Assembly (NCBI RefSeq): GCF_900116005.1
Contig: NZ_FOYI01000012.1
Location: 27,936 to 91,935, forward strand
DNA: 64,000 nucleotides
Direction of reading: 5' to 3'
From: Poseidonocella sedimentorum
GTDB lineage: Bacteria > Pseudomonadota > Alphaproteobacteria > Rhodobacterales > Rhodobacteraceae
Positions within the stretch are counted from its first letter, which is position 1, and every line of letters starts with the position of its first letter. Below, piece after piece: positions 49,734-61,199 of the stretch. Both the position numbers and the translations under genes were made by a program. Below the pieces are notes generated by a model. That model ran no database searches. It was given only the letters and a program-made list of their open reading frames with translations, and was not told the origin of the DNA.

Positions 49734-51038
49734 ATGATCCCCCGCTATTCCCGCCCCGAAATGGTTAACATCTGGTCGCCGGAAACGAAATTCCGGATTT
49801 GGTTCGAAATCGAGGCCCATGCCTGCGATGCGCAGGCCGATCTCGGGGTGATCCCCAAGGCCAATGCCGAGGCAGTCTGGAAGGCGCAGGATGTCGAGTT
49901 CGACGTGGCGCGGATCGACGAGATCGAGGCCGTCACCAAACACGACGTCATCGCCTTCCTCACCCATCTGGCCGAGATTATCGGCAATGACGAAGCGCGC
50001 TTCGTGCATCAGGGGATGACCTCCTCGGATGTGCTCGACACGACGTTCAACGTCCAGCTCGCGCGCGCGGCCGATATCCTGATCGCGGATGTCGAGGGCC
50101 TGCTCGCCGCGCTGAAGCGCCGGGCGCTGGAGCACAAGGACACCGTCCGCATCGGCCGCTCCCACGGGATCCACGCCGAGCCGACCACCATGGGCCTCAC
50201 CTTCGCGCGCTTCTATGCCGAGATGGACCGCAACCTCGCCCGCTTGCGCACCGCGCGAGATGAGATCGCCACTGGCGCGATTTCCGGCGCCGTCGGCACC
50301 TTCGCCAACATCGACCCGGCGGTCGAGGAGCATGTCTGCGCCAAGATGGGCCTCACGCCCGAGCCGATCAGCACGCAAGTGATCCCGCGCGACCGGCACG
50401 CGGCGTTTTTCGCCACGCTCGGCGTGGTGGCCAGCTCCGTCGAAAATATCGCCACCGAAATCCGCCACATGCAGCGGACCGAGGTGCTGGAGGCCGAAGA
50501 GTTCTTCTCCAAGGGCCAGAAGGGCTCCTCGGCGATGCCGCACAAGCGCAACCCGGTCCTGACCGAAAACCTCACCGGCCTCGCGCGCCTCGTGCGCGGC
50601 ATGGTGATTCCAGCGCTGGAGAACGTGGCGCTCTGGCACGAGCGCGACATCTCGCACAGCTCGGTCGAGCGCAACATCGGCCCCGATGCCACCGTGACGC
50701 TCGATTTCGCGCTCTCCCGGCTCACCGGCGTGATCGACAAGCTCGTGGTCTACCCCGAAACCATGCTCGCCAACATGAACAAGTTCCGCGGTCTGGTGAT
50801 GAGCCAGCGCGTGCTTCTGGCCCTGACGCAAGCGGGTGTGAGCCGCGAGGACGCCTATCGCCTCGTGCAGCGCAATGCGATGAAGGTCTGGGAGCAAGGC
50901 AAGGATTTCAAAGAAGAACTTCTGGGCGATGACGAGGTGCGCGCGGCGCTTTCGGAGCAGGAGATCGAGGAGAAATTCGACCTCGGCTACCACACCAAAC
51001 ACGTCGATACGATCTTCGCCCGCGTCTTCGGCGCCTGA
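49734..51038 (+). CDS. purB: Adenylosuccinate lyase
   Basis: 434 residues from ATG 49734. Fumarase/aspartase superfamily: [16 protein letters not shown] at the N-terminus, [11 protein letters not shown], the catalytic histidine region [13 protein letters not shown] and the signature loop [13 protein letters not shown]. It removes fumarate from adenylosuccinate and SAICAR in purine synthesis. Full family length. No other pur gene follows. Confidence 0.96.
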   Translation: MIPRYSRPEMVNIWSPETKFRIWFEIEAHACDAQADLGVIPKANAEAVWKAQDVEFDVARIDEIEAVTKHDVIAFLTHLAEIIGNDEARFVHQGMTSSDVLDTTFNVQLARAADILIADVEGLLAALKRRALEHKDTVRIGRSHGIHAEPTTMGLTFARFYAEMDRNLARLRTARDEIATGAISGAVGTFANIDPAVEEHVCAKMGLTPEPISTQVIPRDRHAAFFATLGVVASSVENIATEIRHMQRTEVLEAEEFFSKGQKGSSAMPHKRNPVLTENLTGLARLVRGMVIPALENVALWHERDISHSSVERNIGPDATVTLDFALSRLTGVIDKLVVYPETMLANMNKFRGLVMSQRVLLALTQAGVSREDAYRLVQRNAMKVWEQGKDFKEELLGDDEVRAALSEQEIEEKFDLGYHTKHVDTIFARVFGA

Positions 51039-51126
51039 TCTCCGGGCGGCCCGCCCGATTGAATTTCGCGGAATCGCGATCCTGTGCTAGCATGGGCGCG
51101 ATCCGTGAAATGAGGAGGACCGCCCG

Positions 51127-51285
51127 ATGCCACTCAAGACAGCCCTCGTTGCCGCCGTTCTGGCGATTGCGCCCACGCTCAGCTTCGCCTGTCAGGGCCA
51201 TACCACCCATCAGGCCCAAAGCTGCGCCCAAGGCATGGTCTGGGATGGTGACACCGGCGCTTGCGTTGCGCGCACCACGAGCTGA
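51127..51285 (+). CDS. Tiny secreted cysteine-containing protein (52 residues)
   Basis: ATG 51127 to TGA 51283-51285, with GAGGAGG about 8 nt upstream. A Sec signal peptide (MPLKTALVAAVLAIAPTLSFA) leaves a 31-residue mature peptide with three cysteines (one at its start, CQGHTTHQAQSCAQGM, and DTGACVA). The SCAQGMVWDGDTGACV part resembles a chitin-binding type-2-like mini-motif. The signal peptide, strong ribosome site and spacing 88 bp after purB support it. Function unknown. Confidence 0.72.
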   Translation: MPLKTALVAAVLAIAPTLSFACQGHTTHQAQSCAQGMVWDGDTGACVARTTS

Positions 51286-51494
51286 CAACAAAGCCGACGG
51301 CAGCTTTCAGGGACTGGCCTTCGGGGGCCGGGCCCTTTTGGCGTTGGCACGATGCAGGCACACGGGACATGCTCAGGGGGCAGGCCCTCGGGCCGCAGGA
51401 AAATTCTCACCCAATCGCCATTCCCCCGGCAATCTCAATCTTTGATTCATCACTGATGCCCTAAGACCGAAGCTATACCGGTCCAGATTCAAGA

Positions 51495-52589
51495 ATGAGT
51501 CCCATGGCATCAGCACTCGCGAAGAAATCCCAGTCAAAGGCGCCGCCTCTCAGTGCGCTGACCAAAAAACAGAAAGCCGCGATCATCGTGCGCTATCTGC
51601 TGGCAGAAGGGGCGGACCTGCCCATTCAGGCCCTGCCCGAAGAGATGCAGTTCGAATTGACCCGCACCATCGGCTCGATGCGCTATGTCGATCGCAAGAC
51701 GCTCACCGCCGTGGTCGGCGAGTTTGCCAAGGAGCTTGAGAGCGTCGGGATCGCCTTCCCCGACGGGCTCGCGGGCGCGCTCTCGACCATGGACGGAAAG
51801 ATAAGCCCCCATACCGCGAGCCGCCTGCGCCGCGAAGCCGGCGTGCGCCAGTCCGGCGATCCCTGGGAACGGCTCGCGCAACAGGACGTGGCGACGCTGC
51901 GGCCCCTGCTCGAGGGCGAGAGCATCGAGGTCTGCGCTGTGCTGCTGTCGAAGATCGGCGTGCGCGTTGCCGCCGATTTACTCGGCTCGATCGAAGGGCC
52001 GCGCGCGCGGCAGATCGCCTATGCCGTGTCGCTGACTGACCGGGTGTCGCCCGATGCGGTCTATCGGATCGGCCTGTCGCTTGCGAGCCAGCTCGACGAC
52101 CGTCCCGAAAAGGCCTTTAACGACGGGCCCGATCGCCGTGTGGGCGAGATCCTCAACTTCTCGGGTCTGGCCACGCGCGAGGACGTGCTCGAAGGGCTCG
52201 ACGCCGAGGACGAGGAGTTCGCCAATGCCGTGCGCAAGGCGATCTTCACCTTCAGCAACATTTCCGCCCGGATCAGGGCCGAAGATGTGCCGCGCATCGT
52301 GCGCGAGCTCGATCAGGATGCGCTCATCACCGCGCTGGCCTTCGCCCAGAAGCAGGACGCGGAAATGGTGCGATCGGCGACTTTCCTGCTCGACAACATG
52401 TCCGCCCGTCTGGCCGGGACGCTGCGGGACGAAATCCAGGATCTCGGCCGGGTCAAGCCCAAGGACGGAGAGCCGGCCTGCGGCGAGGTCGTCACGCTGA
52501 TCCGCTCGCTGGTGGATGACGGCACCATCGAGATGCGCGACAGCGACGACGAGGAAGAGGACGAGGAGGACGAAGGCGCGGAGGGCTGA
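51495..52589 (+). CDS. fliG: Flagellar motor switch protein FliG
   Basis: 364 residues (ATG 51495; ATG 51504 is possible). The N-terminal domain begins LTKKQKAAIIVRYLLAEGADLPI. Middle and C-terminal FliG motifs follow: VRKAIFTFSNISARIRAEDVPRIVRELDQDALITAL and FLLDNMSARLAGTLRDEIQDLG. The terminus is a very acidic tail (DSDDEEEDEEDE, from about residue 348). FliG couples the stator to the rotor and, with FliM and FliN, receives CheY-P. The normal ring residues EKR/GPV-type triad is replaced by LGRVK, so it is somewhat divergent. No other flagellar structural gene is in the window. Confidence 0.85.
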   Translation: MSPMASALAKKSQSKAPPLSALTKKQKAAIIVRYLLAEGADLPIQALPEEMQFELTRTIGSMRYVDRKTLTAVVGEFAKELESVGIAFPDGLAGALSTMDGKISPHTASRLRREAGVRQSGDPWERLAQQDVATLRPLLEGESIEVCAVLLSKIGVRVAADLLGSIEGPRARQIAYAVSLTDRVSPDAVYRIGLSLASQLDDRPEKAFNDGPDRRVGEILNFSGLATREDVLEGLDAEDEEFANAVRKAIFTFSNISARIRAEDVPRIVRELDQDALITALAFAQKQDAEMVRSATFLLDNMSARLAGTLRDEIQDLGRVKPKDGEPACGEVVTLIRSLVDDGTIEMRDSDDEEEDEEDEGAEG

Positions 52590-52667
52590 GCCAGGCGCGT
52601 TTTCGCAGCGGATGGACCACGGCCAAGCATCGCGCTATAGCAGCGCGAACGTTGCAAGGACGCGCAC

Positions 52668-53300
52668 ATGGCCGAGATCGAACTGCCCCGCCTTTACCTC
52701 ATCAGCCCGCCCCAGATTGACCTTTCGACCTTTTCCGACACGCTCGGACGCGTGCTCGACGGGGCGGATGTCGCCTGTCTGCGGCTCGCCCTCGCGACCC
52801 AGGATGAAGACACGCTCGGCCGCGCCGCCGATGCCTGCCGCGAGATCGCCCATGCGCGCGATGTGGCGATCGTGATCGACAGCCACGTGCTTCTGGCCGA
52901 ACGCCACGGGCTCGACGGGGTCCACCTGATCGACGGCGCCCGCTCGGTGCGCGCCGCGCGCAAGGCGCTCGGAGACGACGCCATCGTCGGCGCTTTCTGC
53001 GGAACCTCCCGACATGACGGCATCAGCGCGGGCGAGGCCGGCGCCGATTACGTGAGCTTCGGCCCGGTAGGCACGCGCGCGCTCGGCGATGGCTCGCACG
53101 CCGAAGCCGAGCTTTTCGAATGGTGGTCGGAGATGATCGAGGTTCCGGTCGTGGCCGAGGGCGGTCTCGACCCTGCCGCCGTCGCCGCGCTGACACCGCT
53201 GACCGATTTCTTCGGCATCGGCGAAGAAATCTGGCGAGAGGATGATCCCGCCGCCGCCCTCGCCCGCCTCACGGACGCGATGGGCGATCAACCTTCCTGA
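52668..53300 (+). CDS. Thiamine-phosphate synthase-like protein (ThiE/TenI superfamily), key residues changed
   Basis: 210 residues with a ThiE-type TIM barrel: RLYLISPPQ, ADVACLRLAL at 33-42, GLDGVHL at 81-87, GADYVSFGP at 125-133 and VVAEGGLDP at 161-169. However, the substrate-binding Lys of the R-x-K motif is Ala41, the Asn-Asp pair that binds metal and diphosphate is D71-S72, and the catalytic TxTK loop after GP is replaced by VGTRALGDGSH. Catalysis as ThiE is therefore doubtful; a TenI-like or new role is possible. It is 78 bp from fliG and overlaps the convergent olsA by 13 bp. Confidence 0.82.
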   Translation: MAEIELPRLYLISPPQIDLSTFSDTLGRVLDGADVACLRLALATQDEDTLGRAADACREIAHARDVAIVIDSHVLLAERHGLDGVHLIDGARSVRAARKALGDDAIVGAFCGTSRHDGISAGEAGADYVSFGPVGTRALGDGSHAEAELFEWWSEMIEVPVVAEGGLDPAAVAALTPLTDFFGIGEEIWREDDPAAALARLTDAMGDQPS

Positions 53301-54106
53301 AAGCCTGACCGGACCTGCGCCTCCAGCGCGGCGGCGAGGGCCTTGCGGTCAGGATACGCGGCCGGCTGAACCGGCGTGTGATACGTGACCTCGATCCGGC
53401 CTTGCGGCGATTGCGCCAGCGTCTTGAGCAGATGTGGCCCGAGCGCCATGTCCCCCCACCAGCCGTAAAACCGGGGATCCTCGCCCGGCGGCGCGATGTA
53501 GGTCAGCGTGATCGGCTGAATGTCATTGGCCGGAGCGTCCCCAGTGAGCGCGGCCAGTAGCGTTGGCTTGAAGGGCAGGACGCGGCGCCCGTCGGTCGAG
53601 GTGCCTTCGGGAAAAAAGAGCAGCCGGTGGCCCGCGTCCAGCCGTGCCCGCAGCAGCGCCACCTGCGCCCGGGCATCACGCCGATCGCGCCGAATGAAGA
53701 CCGTCCCCGTCGCCCGCGCCAACCAGCCGATCCCCGGCCAGCCGGCCACCTCGGCCTTGGAGACGAAATAGAGCGTCGCACCCGCATTGAGCGCGAAAAT
53801 ATCGAGCCAGGATGCATGGTTGGCCACCATCGCGCCATGGCTCTGCATCGGCGCGCCGCGGATGATGAGCGGAAGGTTGAGAAGACGCAGCGCGCCGCGG
53901 CAGACCGCGCGGGTGATCCTCGGGGTCACGGGGCGATGCAGCCCGTAAAGCGGCTGTTCGACCAACCGGACGAGCAACAGCACCGCCAGACCGCCAAAGA
54001 CGAGCCCGGCCAGAAGCGGCCCCCGCCAGACGACCCGGAGCCAGCCACGCAGGCCAATGCGCGGCGCGGGTGGCGGCGGGCGGCCATCGCCCTCCCACGT
54101 GCTCAT
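53288..54106 (-). CDS. olsA: Lyso-ornithine lipid O-acyltransferase
   Basis: 272 residues. One membrane segment (about 28-48) and a PlsC acyltransferase domain with H97-x4-D102 (NHASWLD), TVFIRRDRRDAR, and FPEGTSTDG near 165. OlsA O-acylates lyso-ornithine lipid made by OlsB. Identification as OlsA rather than a phospholipid PlsC rests on the overlap with olsB (ATGA) immediately upstream. Its 3' end overlaps the ThiE-like gene. Confidence 0.88.
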   Translation of the reverse strand: MSTWEGDGRPPPPAPRIGLRGWLRVVWRGPLLAGLVFGGLAVLLLVRLVEQPLYGLHRPVTPRITRAVCRGALRLLNLPLIIRGAPMQSHGAMVANHASWLDIFALNAGATLYFVSKAEVAGWPGIGWLARATGTVFIRRDRRDARAQVALLRARLDAGHRLLFFPEGTSTDGRRVLPFKPTLLAALTGDAPANDIQPITLTYIAPPGEDPRFYGWWGDMALGPHLLKTLAQSPQGRIEVTYHTPVQPAAYPDRKALAAALEAQVRSGFQEG

Positions 54107-54876
54107 CCCGCCGCGCTCCGGCTGTAGATCCGGCGGCGGGTCTCGTCGAGCCGGACGGTGTCGAGGATGAGGCAGACGTCGATGGTGTTGAACGCCCGAT
54201 CGATGAAGGCCCCCTCGCCCACCATCCCGCCGAGCCGCAGATAGCCTTTGATCAGCGCCGGGATCTGGGCCATTGCCGCGCGCCTGTCGATCCGCTCCTC
54301 GGGGAGGATGTCCATCGGCTGGAACCCGGGGGCGCGGGCGCGCACGCGCAAGGTCTCCGGCGCGAGATGCCGCGCGTGGAGCAGCGACAGCGCCGGCTCC
54401 AGCGGCGCGGGGTCGGTGCCGTGAAAGCTCGCGACCCCGAACAGAATGTCGATCTCATGCTCCGCCACATAGTCGGCCAGCGCCGCCCAGAGCAGATACA
54501 TCCCCTGCCCGCCGCGATAGTCGCGGTGCAGACAGGAGCGCCCCAGCTCCAGCAGCCGCCGGCCGGAGCGCTCCAACGGCCCCAGATCGAACTCGCTCGC
54601 GCTGTAAAACCCTCCGGCCGCGGCCGCTTGATCGGCGCGCATCAGCCGGTAGACCGCGATCACCTCCTCGCCCGGCGCCCGCGCCCGGTCGCACAGCAGC
54701 AGGTGGTCCGTAAACCCATCGAAGGCATCGCGCTCCAGCCGCGCCGCATGATCCACGAGCGGCCCGTCGCCGCCGAGCTCCTCGACGAAAACCTCATAGC
54801 GCAGCCGCTGCGCCGCGCGCAGATCCGCCTCCCCCCGCGCCATGCGGGTCACAAGATCGGGGCCCGCGCCGCTCAT
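54103..54876 (-). CDS. olsB: L-ornithine N-acyltransferase
   Basis: 257 residues. GNAT-type hemolysin-like acyltransferase: AAQRLRYEVFVEELGGDGP, DHLLLCDR, VYRLMRADQAAAAGGFYSASEFDL, LELGRSCLHRDYRGGQGMYLLW and FGVASFHGTDP. OlsB condenses ornithine with 3-hydroxyacyl-ACP to lyso-ornithine lipid; olsA completes the lipid. Ornithine lipids replace phospholipids under phosphate limitation in many alphaproteobacteria. A CtrA-type box lies 26 bp upstream. No Pho box was recognised. Confidence 0.92.
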   Translation of the reverse strand: MSGAGPDLVTRMARGEADLRAAQRLRYEVFVEELGGDGPLVDHAARLERDAFDGFTDHLLLCDRARAPGEEVIAVYRLMRADQAAAAGGFYSASEFDLGPLERSGRRLLELGRSCLHRDYRGGQGMYLLWAALADYVAEHEIDILFGVASFHGTDPAPLEPALSLLHARHLAPETLRVRARAPGFQPMDILPEERIDRRAAMAQIPALIKGYLRLGGMVGEGAFIDRAFNTIDVCLILDTVRLDETRRRIYSRSAAG

Positions 54877-54901
54877 CCGCGCGCCCGCACTTTCCTATGC
54901 G

Positions 54902-54917
54902 TTAACATCGCATTAAC
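54902..54917 (-). promoter_or_regulatory. CtrA-type box upstream of olsB-olsA
   Basis: TTAA, seven bases (CATCGCA), TTAAC, centred about 33 bp upstream of the olsB start in a 44-bp gap behind the DUF3553 gene. The position is close enough to overlap a promoter, so repression or activation is possible. The gene order DUF3553, box, olsB, olsA on one strand suggests the box starts a separate transcript. Confidence 0.5.
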
Positions 54918-54920
54918 CAT

Positions 54921-55106
54921 CTACGTGTCAAAAACCGGGATGAGCATGACACGCGAACTGTCGATCACAACCTTGCCCATCTCGCGAAAATTCACGGTGA
55001 CCTTCCCCTTCACGTTGGATTGTACTTGGCCCATGCCCCAATCGGGCGCATCGGGGTGGCGCACAACCATTCCGGGTTCTAACATGCTGTTGAGATCTTC
55101 CGTCAT
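54921..55106 (-). CDS. DUF3553 domain protein (61 residues)
   Basis: MTEDLNSMLEPGMVVRHPDA at the start, then DWGMGQVQSNVKGKVTVNF and KVVIDSSRVMLIPV. The pattern (a small barrel with WGxGQVQS) fits DUF3553, related to the CarD/UvrD C-terminal type domains. Function unknown. Its start lies 18 bp from the divergent chpT, so the promoters of both are very close. Confidence 0.82.
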   Translation of the reverse strand: MTEDLNSMLEPGMVVRHPDAPDWGMGQVQSNVKGKVTVNFREMGKVVIDSSRVMLIPVFDT

Positions 55107-55124
55107 TCAAAGAGGGTTCCCGAA

Positions 55125-55730
55125 GTGACTGTACAAAGACAACAGGACGATCTGATCGCCTTGGTCGGCTCCCGCATCTGCCATGATCTGATTAGCCCGA
55201 TCGGTGCGATCGGCAACGGGGTCGAGCTGATGTCTATGACAGGCAGTGGCGGCGAACAAGAGTTGGCGCTGATCTCCGAAAGCGTCGAGCAGGCCAATGC
55301 GCGAATTCGGTTTTTCCGCGTCGCATTCGGTTATGCCAGCCCGGGACAGGAGCTCGGCCTGCGCGAGATCCGAAGCATCCTCGGCGACATGACCCGCGGC
55401 GGGCGCGTCAAGATCGACTGGGACGTGGGCGCCGATGTGCTGCGTGCCGAGGCGCGGCTGGCTTTCCTGCTGCTACTGTGCATCGAAAGCGCACTGGCCT
55501 TCGGCGGGACGGTGCGCGTGAGCCTTGAAGATGGCGCCTGGCGAATCGACGGGGTGGCGGAGAAGCTCCGGATCGAGGAGGCGCCGTGGCAACTCCTCGC
55601 CGAGAGCAACCCGGAGGCCAAGATCGCCTCGGCCACCGTTCAATTCGCGCTTGCCCCGCTGGTGGCGCGCGACATCGGCCGCAAGATCACCGCCGACCTG
55701 GGGCAGGATCGGATCGTCATCCGCTTCTGA
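55125..55730 (+). CDS. chpT: Histidine phosphotransferase ChpT
   Basis: 201 residues from a GTG start. The first helix carries phospho-histidine H20 in SRICHDLISPIGAIGNGVEL, the ChpT signature; the rest is a degenerate GHKL-like domain without ATP-binding motifs. ChpT takes phosphate from the CckA receiver and gives it to CtrA and CpdR. AGAGGG about 8 nt upstream is the probable ribosome site. cckA lies in the same window at 22080-24398. Confidence 0.92.
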   Translation: MTVQRQQDDLIALVGSRICHDLISPIGAIGNGVELMSMTGSGGEQELALISESVEQANARIRFFRVAFGYASPGQELGLREIRSILGDMTRGGRVKIDWDVGADVLRAEARLAFLLLLCIESALAFGGTVRVSLEDGAWRIDGVAEKLRIEEAPWQLLAESNPEAKIASATVQFALAPLVARDIGRKITADLGQDRIVIRF

Positions 55731-55747
55731 TCCGGCCCGGCCCGCGT

Positions 55748-57013
55748 TCAGGCGCGGGTCGTCCCATCCCCGGTCACGAGGTACTTGAAGCTCGTCAGCT
55801 GTTCAGCGCCCACAGGCCCGCGCGCGTGCATCTTGCCCGTGGCAATTCCGATCTCCGCGCCCATCCCGAACTCGCCGCCATCGGCGAACTGGGTCGAGGC
55901 GTTGTGCATCAGGATCGCGCTGTCGAGCCGCTCGAAGAACCGCGCGGCCGCCGCCGGATCCTCGGCCATGATGCAATCGGTATGGCCCGAGCCAAACGCG
56001 CGGATATGGGCGATGGCACCGTCGATGTCGGGCACCAGTTTGGCGGCGATCTCCATGTCGAGATATTCGTGGCCCCAGTCATCCTCGGTGGCGGGGACCG
56101 TGCCCTCGATGCCCTGCAGCCCCTCGCCCGCATGGACCGTCACGCCCGCGTCGATGAGCGCGCGGATCACCCCTTGCCCGATCGTCTCGGCCACGCTTTC
56201 GTGGATCAACAGGCATTCGGCCGCGCCGCAGACCCCGGTGCGCCGGGTCTTGGCGTTGAGCACCACGTCGAGCGTCTTGACCGGATCGGCGGAGGCATCG
56301 ACGAAGATGTGCACGATCCCCTCGAGATGGGCAAAGACCGGCACGCGCGCCTCGCGTTGCACCAGCCCGACGAGCCCCTTGCCGCCGCGCGGGACGATCA
56401 CATCGATGAATTCGGTCATGCCGAGCATTTCCGACACCGCCGCGCGGTCGCGCGTGGGCACGATCTGGATCGCATCCTCCGGCAGGCCCGCGGCGCGGAG
56501 CCCCTGGACCAGCGCCGCATGAATCGCGCGCGCGCTGTTGAGGCTCTCCGAACCGCCACGCAAGATCACCGCGTTGCCCGACTTGAGGCAGAGCGCCCCG
56601 GCATCCGCCGTCACGTTGGGCCGCGATTCGTAGATCACGCCCACCACGCCGAGCGGCGTGCGCACGCGCCGAATGTGCAGCCCGCTGGGCTGGTCCCATT
56701 CGGCAATGACCGCGCCGACGGGATCGTCCTGCGCCGCCACCGCGCGCAGGCCGGTACAGATCCCCTCGATCCGCGCCTCGTCGAGCATGAGCCGGTCCAT
56801 CATCGCGGGGCTCAGCCCCTTGTCGCGCCCGAAGGCCATGTCCTCGGCATTGGCGGCGATGACCTCGGCGCGGGTCTCCCAGAGCGCCTCCGCCGCGGCC
56901 TCGAGCGCCTGCTGTTTCTGTTCCGGGCGGGCAAATGCAAGCTCCGCCGCCGCCGCGCGTGCACGCGCGCCAATGGCTTGCATGAGTTCGGGGATGGGTG
57001 CCATGTCTTTCAT
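55748..57013 (-). CDS. proA: Gamma-glutamyl phosphate reductase
   Basis: 421 residues from ATG 57013 with AGGAG upstream. Aldehyde-dehydrogenase fold with [43 protein letters not shown] and the catalytic cysteine in [12 protein letters not shown]. It reduces glutamyl-5-phosphate in proline synthesis. It follows proB by 58 bp; an extended in-frame start over proB is rejected. Confidence 0.96.
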   Translation of the reverse strand: MKDMAPIPELMQAIGARARAAAAELAFARPEQKQQALEAAAEALWETRAEVIAANAEDMAFGRDKGLSPAMMDRLMLDEARIEGICTGLRAVAAQDDPVGAVIAEWDQPSGLHIRRVRTPLGVVGVIYESRPNVTADAGALCLKSGNAVILRGGSESLNSARAIHAALVQGLRAAGLPEDAIQIVPTRDRAAVSEMLGMTEFIDVIVPRGGKGLVGLVQREARVPVFAHLEGIVHIFVDASADPVKTLDVVLNAKTRRTGVCGAAECLLIHESVAETIGQGVIRALIDAGVTVHAGEGLQGIEGTVPATEDDWGHEYLDMEIAAKLVPDIDGAIAHIRAFGSGHTDCIMAEDPAAAARFFERLDSAILMHNASTQFADGGEFGMGAEIGIATGKMHARGPVGAEQLTSFKYLVTGDGTTRA

Positions 57014-57071
57014 CCTGCCTCTCCTCGCCGGGGCCGCCCGTGATGGGCGGTATGTGTGGGCCGGCGCGACT

Positions 57072-59380
<2,309 letters not shown>

Positions 59381-59391
59381 TTGCCGGGCGA

Positions 59392-59931
59392 TCAGCCCAG
59401 CGTCTTGGTATAGGTCCAGGTCGGCACAGCCATGTTGCGCGCGACCGAGAAGGTTTCTGCATCGCCGAGATACTGGAAGCCCGCGTTGCTCAGCACCCGC
59501 GCCGAGGCGGCATTGTCCTGAAACACCTTGGCGAAAATCGTCCGGCATCCCAGCGGGTTGGCCTCGATCAGCGCGTTGACAGCCGCCGAGGCGAGCCCGG
59601 TGTTCCAGTAGGGCGGCGCGATCCAATAGCCGATCTCGCACTGCCCGCGCTCCATCCGCTTGAGCGAGATGATGCCCATGACCTCGGCCCCGCCGAACTC
59701 GGATCCATCGAGCACCCAGACGACCTCCGGGTTGTCCGTCGCAAGGCTGCGCGCGATGAAGGCTTCGGCCGCGCCGGGAGGCATCGGGTGGGGAATGGCG
59801 CTGGTCATCCGCGCGACGCGCTCGTCGCCCGCGTAGAACCCAAGCATCCCCGCGTCCGAGGTCCGGAGCGGCCGCAGAACAAAACGATCCGCCGCGATCT
59901 GCGGCTGGTGTTCGATGGTCTCGATGGTCAT
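59392..59931 (-). CDS. GNAT-family N-acetyltransferase (RimJ/RimL type)
   Basis: 179 residues. RFVLRPLRTSDAGMLGFYAGD at the N-terminus, GIISLKRMERGQCEIGYWIAPPYWNTGLASAAVNALIE with the acetyl-CoA loop in a modified Q/R-x-x-G-x-G/A form (WNTGLA), and VFQDNAASARVLSNAGFQYLG. This is the RimJ/RimL branch, which includes ribosomal protein acetylases; the substrate is not predictable. It stands between rpmA and obgE on the same strand. Confidence 0.88.
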   Translation of the reverse strand: MTIETIEHQPQIAADRFVLRPLRTSDAGMLGFYAGDERVARMTSAIPHPMPPGAAEAFIARSLATDNPEVVWVLDGSEFGGAEVMGIISLKRMERGQCEIGYWIAPPYWNTGLASAAVNALIEANPLGCRTIFAKVFQDNAASARVLSNAGFQYLGDAETFSVARNMAVPTWTYTKTLG

Positions 59932-60065
59932 GCTCTCCTCCTCAAAAGCGCATGGCGCCCTGCCCCCAAAGGCAAGAGCGCGTCCGGCAGCCCGAAGGCC
60001 CGCCCGGCGGGTGATGTCCTGTCAATTCCGGTGCGCAACGGCATGTTTCAAATCTCGCGAAACTG

Positions 60066-60093
60066 AAAAGGGACCGGCGTTTCCGCCGATCCC
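60066..60093 (-). terminator. Terminator of rplU-rpmA
   Basis: On the minus strand GGGATCGGCG pairs with CGCCGGTCCC (60084-60093 with 60070-60079, one mismatch), loop GAAA, followed by TTTTC. It lies 30 bp past the rpmA stop. Confidence 0.75.
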
Positions 60094-60123
60094 CTCGTTT
60101 GTCCTAGAAACCTTAAGGTCGGC

Positions 60124-60393
60124 TTATTCGGCGGCCTCCGCAACCGGAAGCACGGAAATGAAGGTGCGGCCCTTGAGTCCCTTGCGGAACGTCACGGCGC
60201 CTTCGGAGGTGGCAAAGATGGTGTGATCCTTACCCATGCCGACCCCTTCGCCGGGCCAATACTTGGTCCCGCGCTGGCGCACGATGATGTTGCCACCGAT
60301 CACGCGCTCGCCACCGTATTTCTTGACGCCAAGACGACGACCGGCAGAGTCGCGCCCGTTCCGGGATGAACCGCCTGCTTTTTTATGTGCCAT
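60124..60393 (-). CDS. rpmA: 50S ribosomal protein L27
   Basis: 89 residues. Starts [20 protein letters not shown], the conserved tail that reaches the peptidyl-transferase centre, then [25 protein letters not shown]. It begins 12 bp after rplU, the universal L21-L27 pair, and is read ahead of the obgE region. Confidence 0.97.
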   Translation of the reverse strand: MAHKKAGGSSRNGRDSAGRRLGVKKYGGERVIGGNIIVRQRGTKYWPGEGVGMGKDHTIFATSEGAVTFRKGLKGRTFISVLPVAEAAE

Positions 60394-60405
60394 CGGTGTC
60401 TCTCC

Positions 60406-61062
60406 TTAGCCCTTCGCCAGTTCCTGAGCCTGTGCGATCCAGCCTTCACGCTCGATCCGGCCCTTGAACGACAGTTTCTCGTCCATAGCAGCAACGTCAT
60501 CCGCCGTCCACGCAGCGATCTGCGCGAAGGATGTGACGCCTGCCTCGTGCAGCTTTTTCTCAAGTGCCGGGCCAACGCCCGAGAGCTTCTTGAGATCGTC
60601 CGCGCCTGCGGGGGCTTCGGCTTTGGCGGCCGCTTTGGGCGCCTCTGCCTTGGCTTTCGCGGCTTTCTTCGGCGCGGCGGCCGGCGCCTCTGCGGCGCTG
60701 GTCACGGAGCCCGCGCCCACGGCGGCCTTGACGCCCGACGTGTCGCCACCCGAGGACAGGATGTCGGTCACGCGCACGAGCGTAAGCTGCTGGCGGTGGC
60801 CCTTGGTGCGCTTGGAAGAATGCTTCCGGCGACGCTTGACGAAGTGGATGACCTTGTCACCCTTGATCTGGTCGATGACTTCGGCCTGCACGGCCGCACC
60901 GGCCACGAAAGGCGCACCCACAACCGGTGCATCGCCGCCGATCATCAGGATGTCATTGAATTGAACCGTTTCACCGGCATCTGCTGCAAGCTTTTCGATA
61001 CGGAGCGTGTCGCCCGACTGTACCTTGTATTGCTTGCCGCCGGTCTTGAGGACCGCAAACAT
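60406..61062 (-). CDS. rplU: 50S ribosomal protein L21 with C-terminal helix-hairpin-helix extension
   Basis: 218 residues from ATG 61062, about twice the usual 100-105. Residues 1-102 are ordinary L21 ([37 protein letters not shown]). Residues 105-152 are an Ala/Lys linker, and 154-218 form a helix-hairpin-helix-like module ([34 protein letters not shown]) of the type seen on other alphaproteobacterial proteins. The extension's role on the ribosome is unknown. It has its own promoter and a structured leader. Confidence 0.95.
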   Translation of the reverse strand: MFAVLKTGGKQYKVQSGDTLRIEKLAADAGETVQFNDILMIGGDAPVVGAPFVAGAAVQAEVIDQIKGDKVIHFVKRRRKHSSKRTKGHRQQLTLVRVTDILSSGGDTSGVKAAVGAGSVTSAAEAPAAAPKKAAKAKAEAPKAAAKAEAPAGADDLKKLSGVGPALEKKLHEAGVTSFAQIAAWTADDVAAMDEKLSFKGRIEREGWIAQAQELAKG

Positions 61063-61199
61063 GCGTTTCTTCCTTTTTTCTCCCGCGTCCTGCGGTCTCC
61101 CTCTGGGGGACGTTGCGGCCTTGGCCACCTCGGACGGCGCGCCCCTATCGGGACTGTGTCATATGTAAACCACCCCCGCAGACGGGGGCAGAAGCCGCG

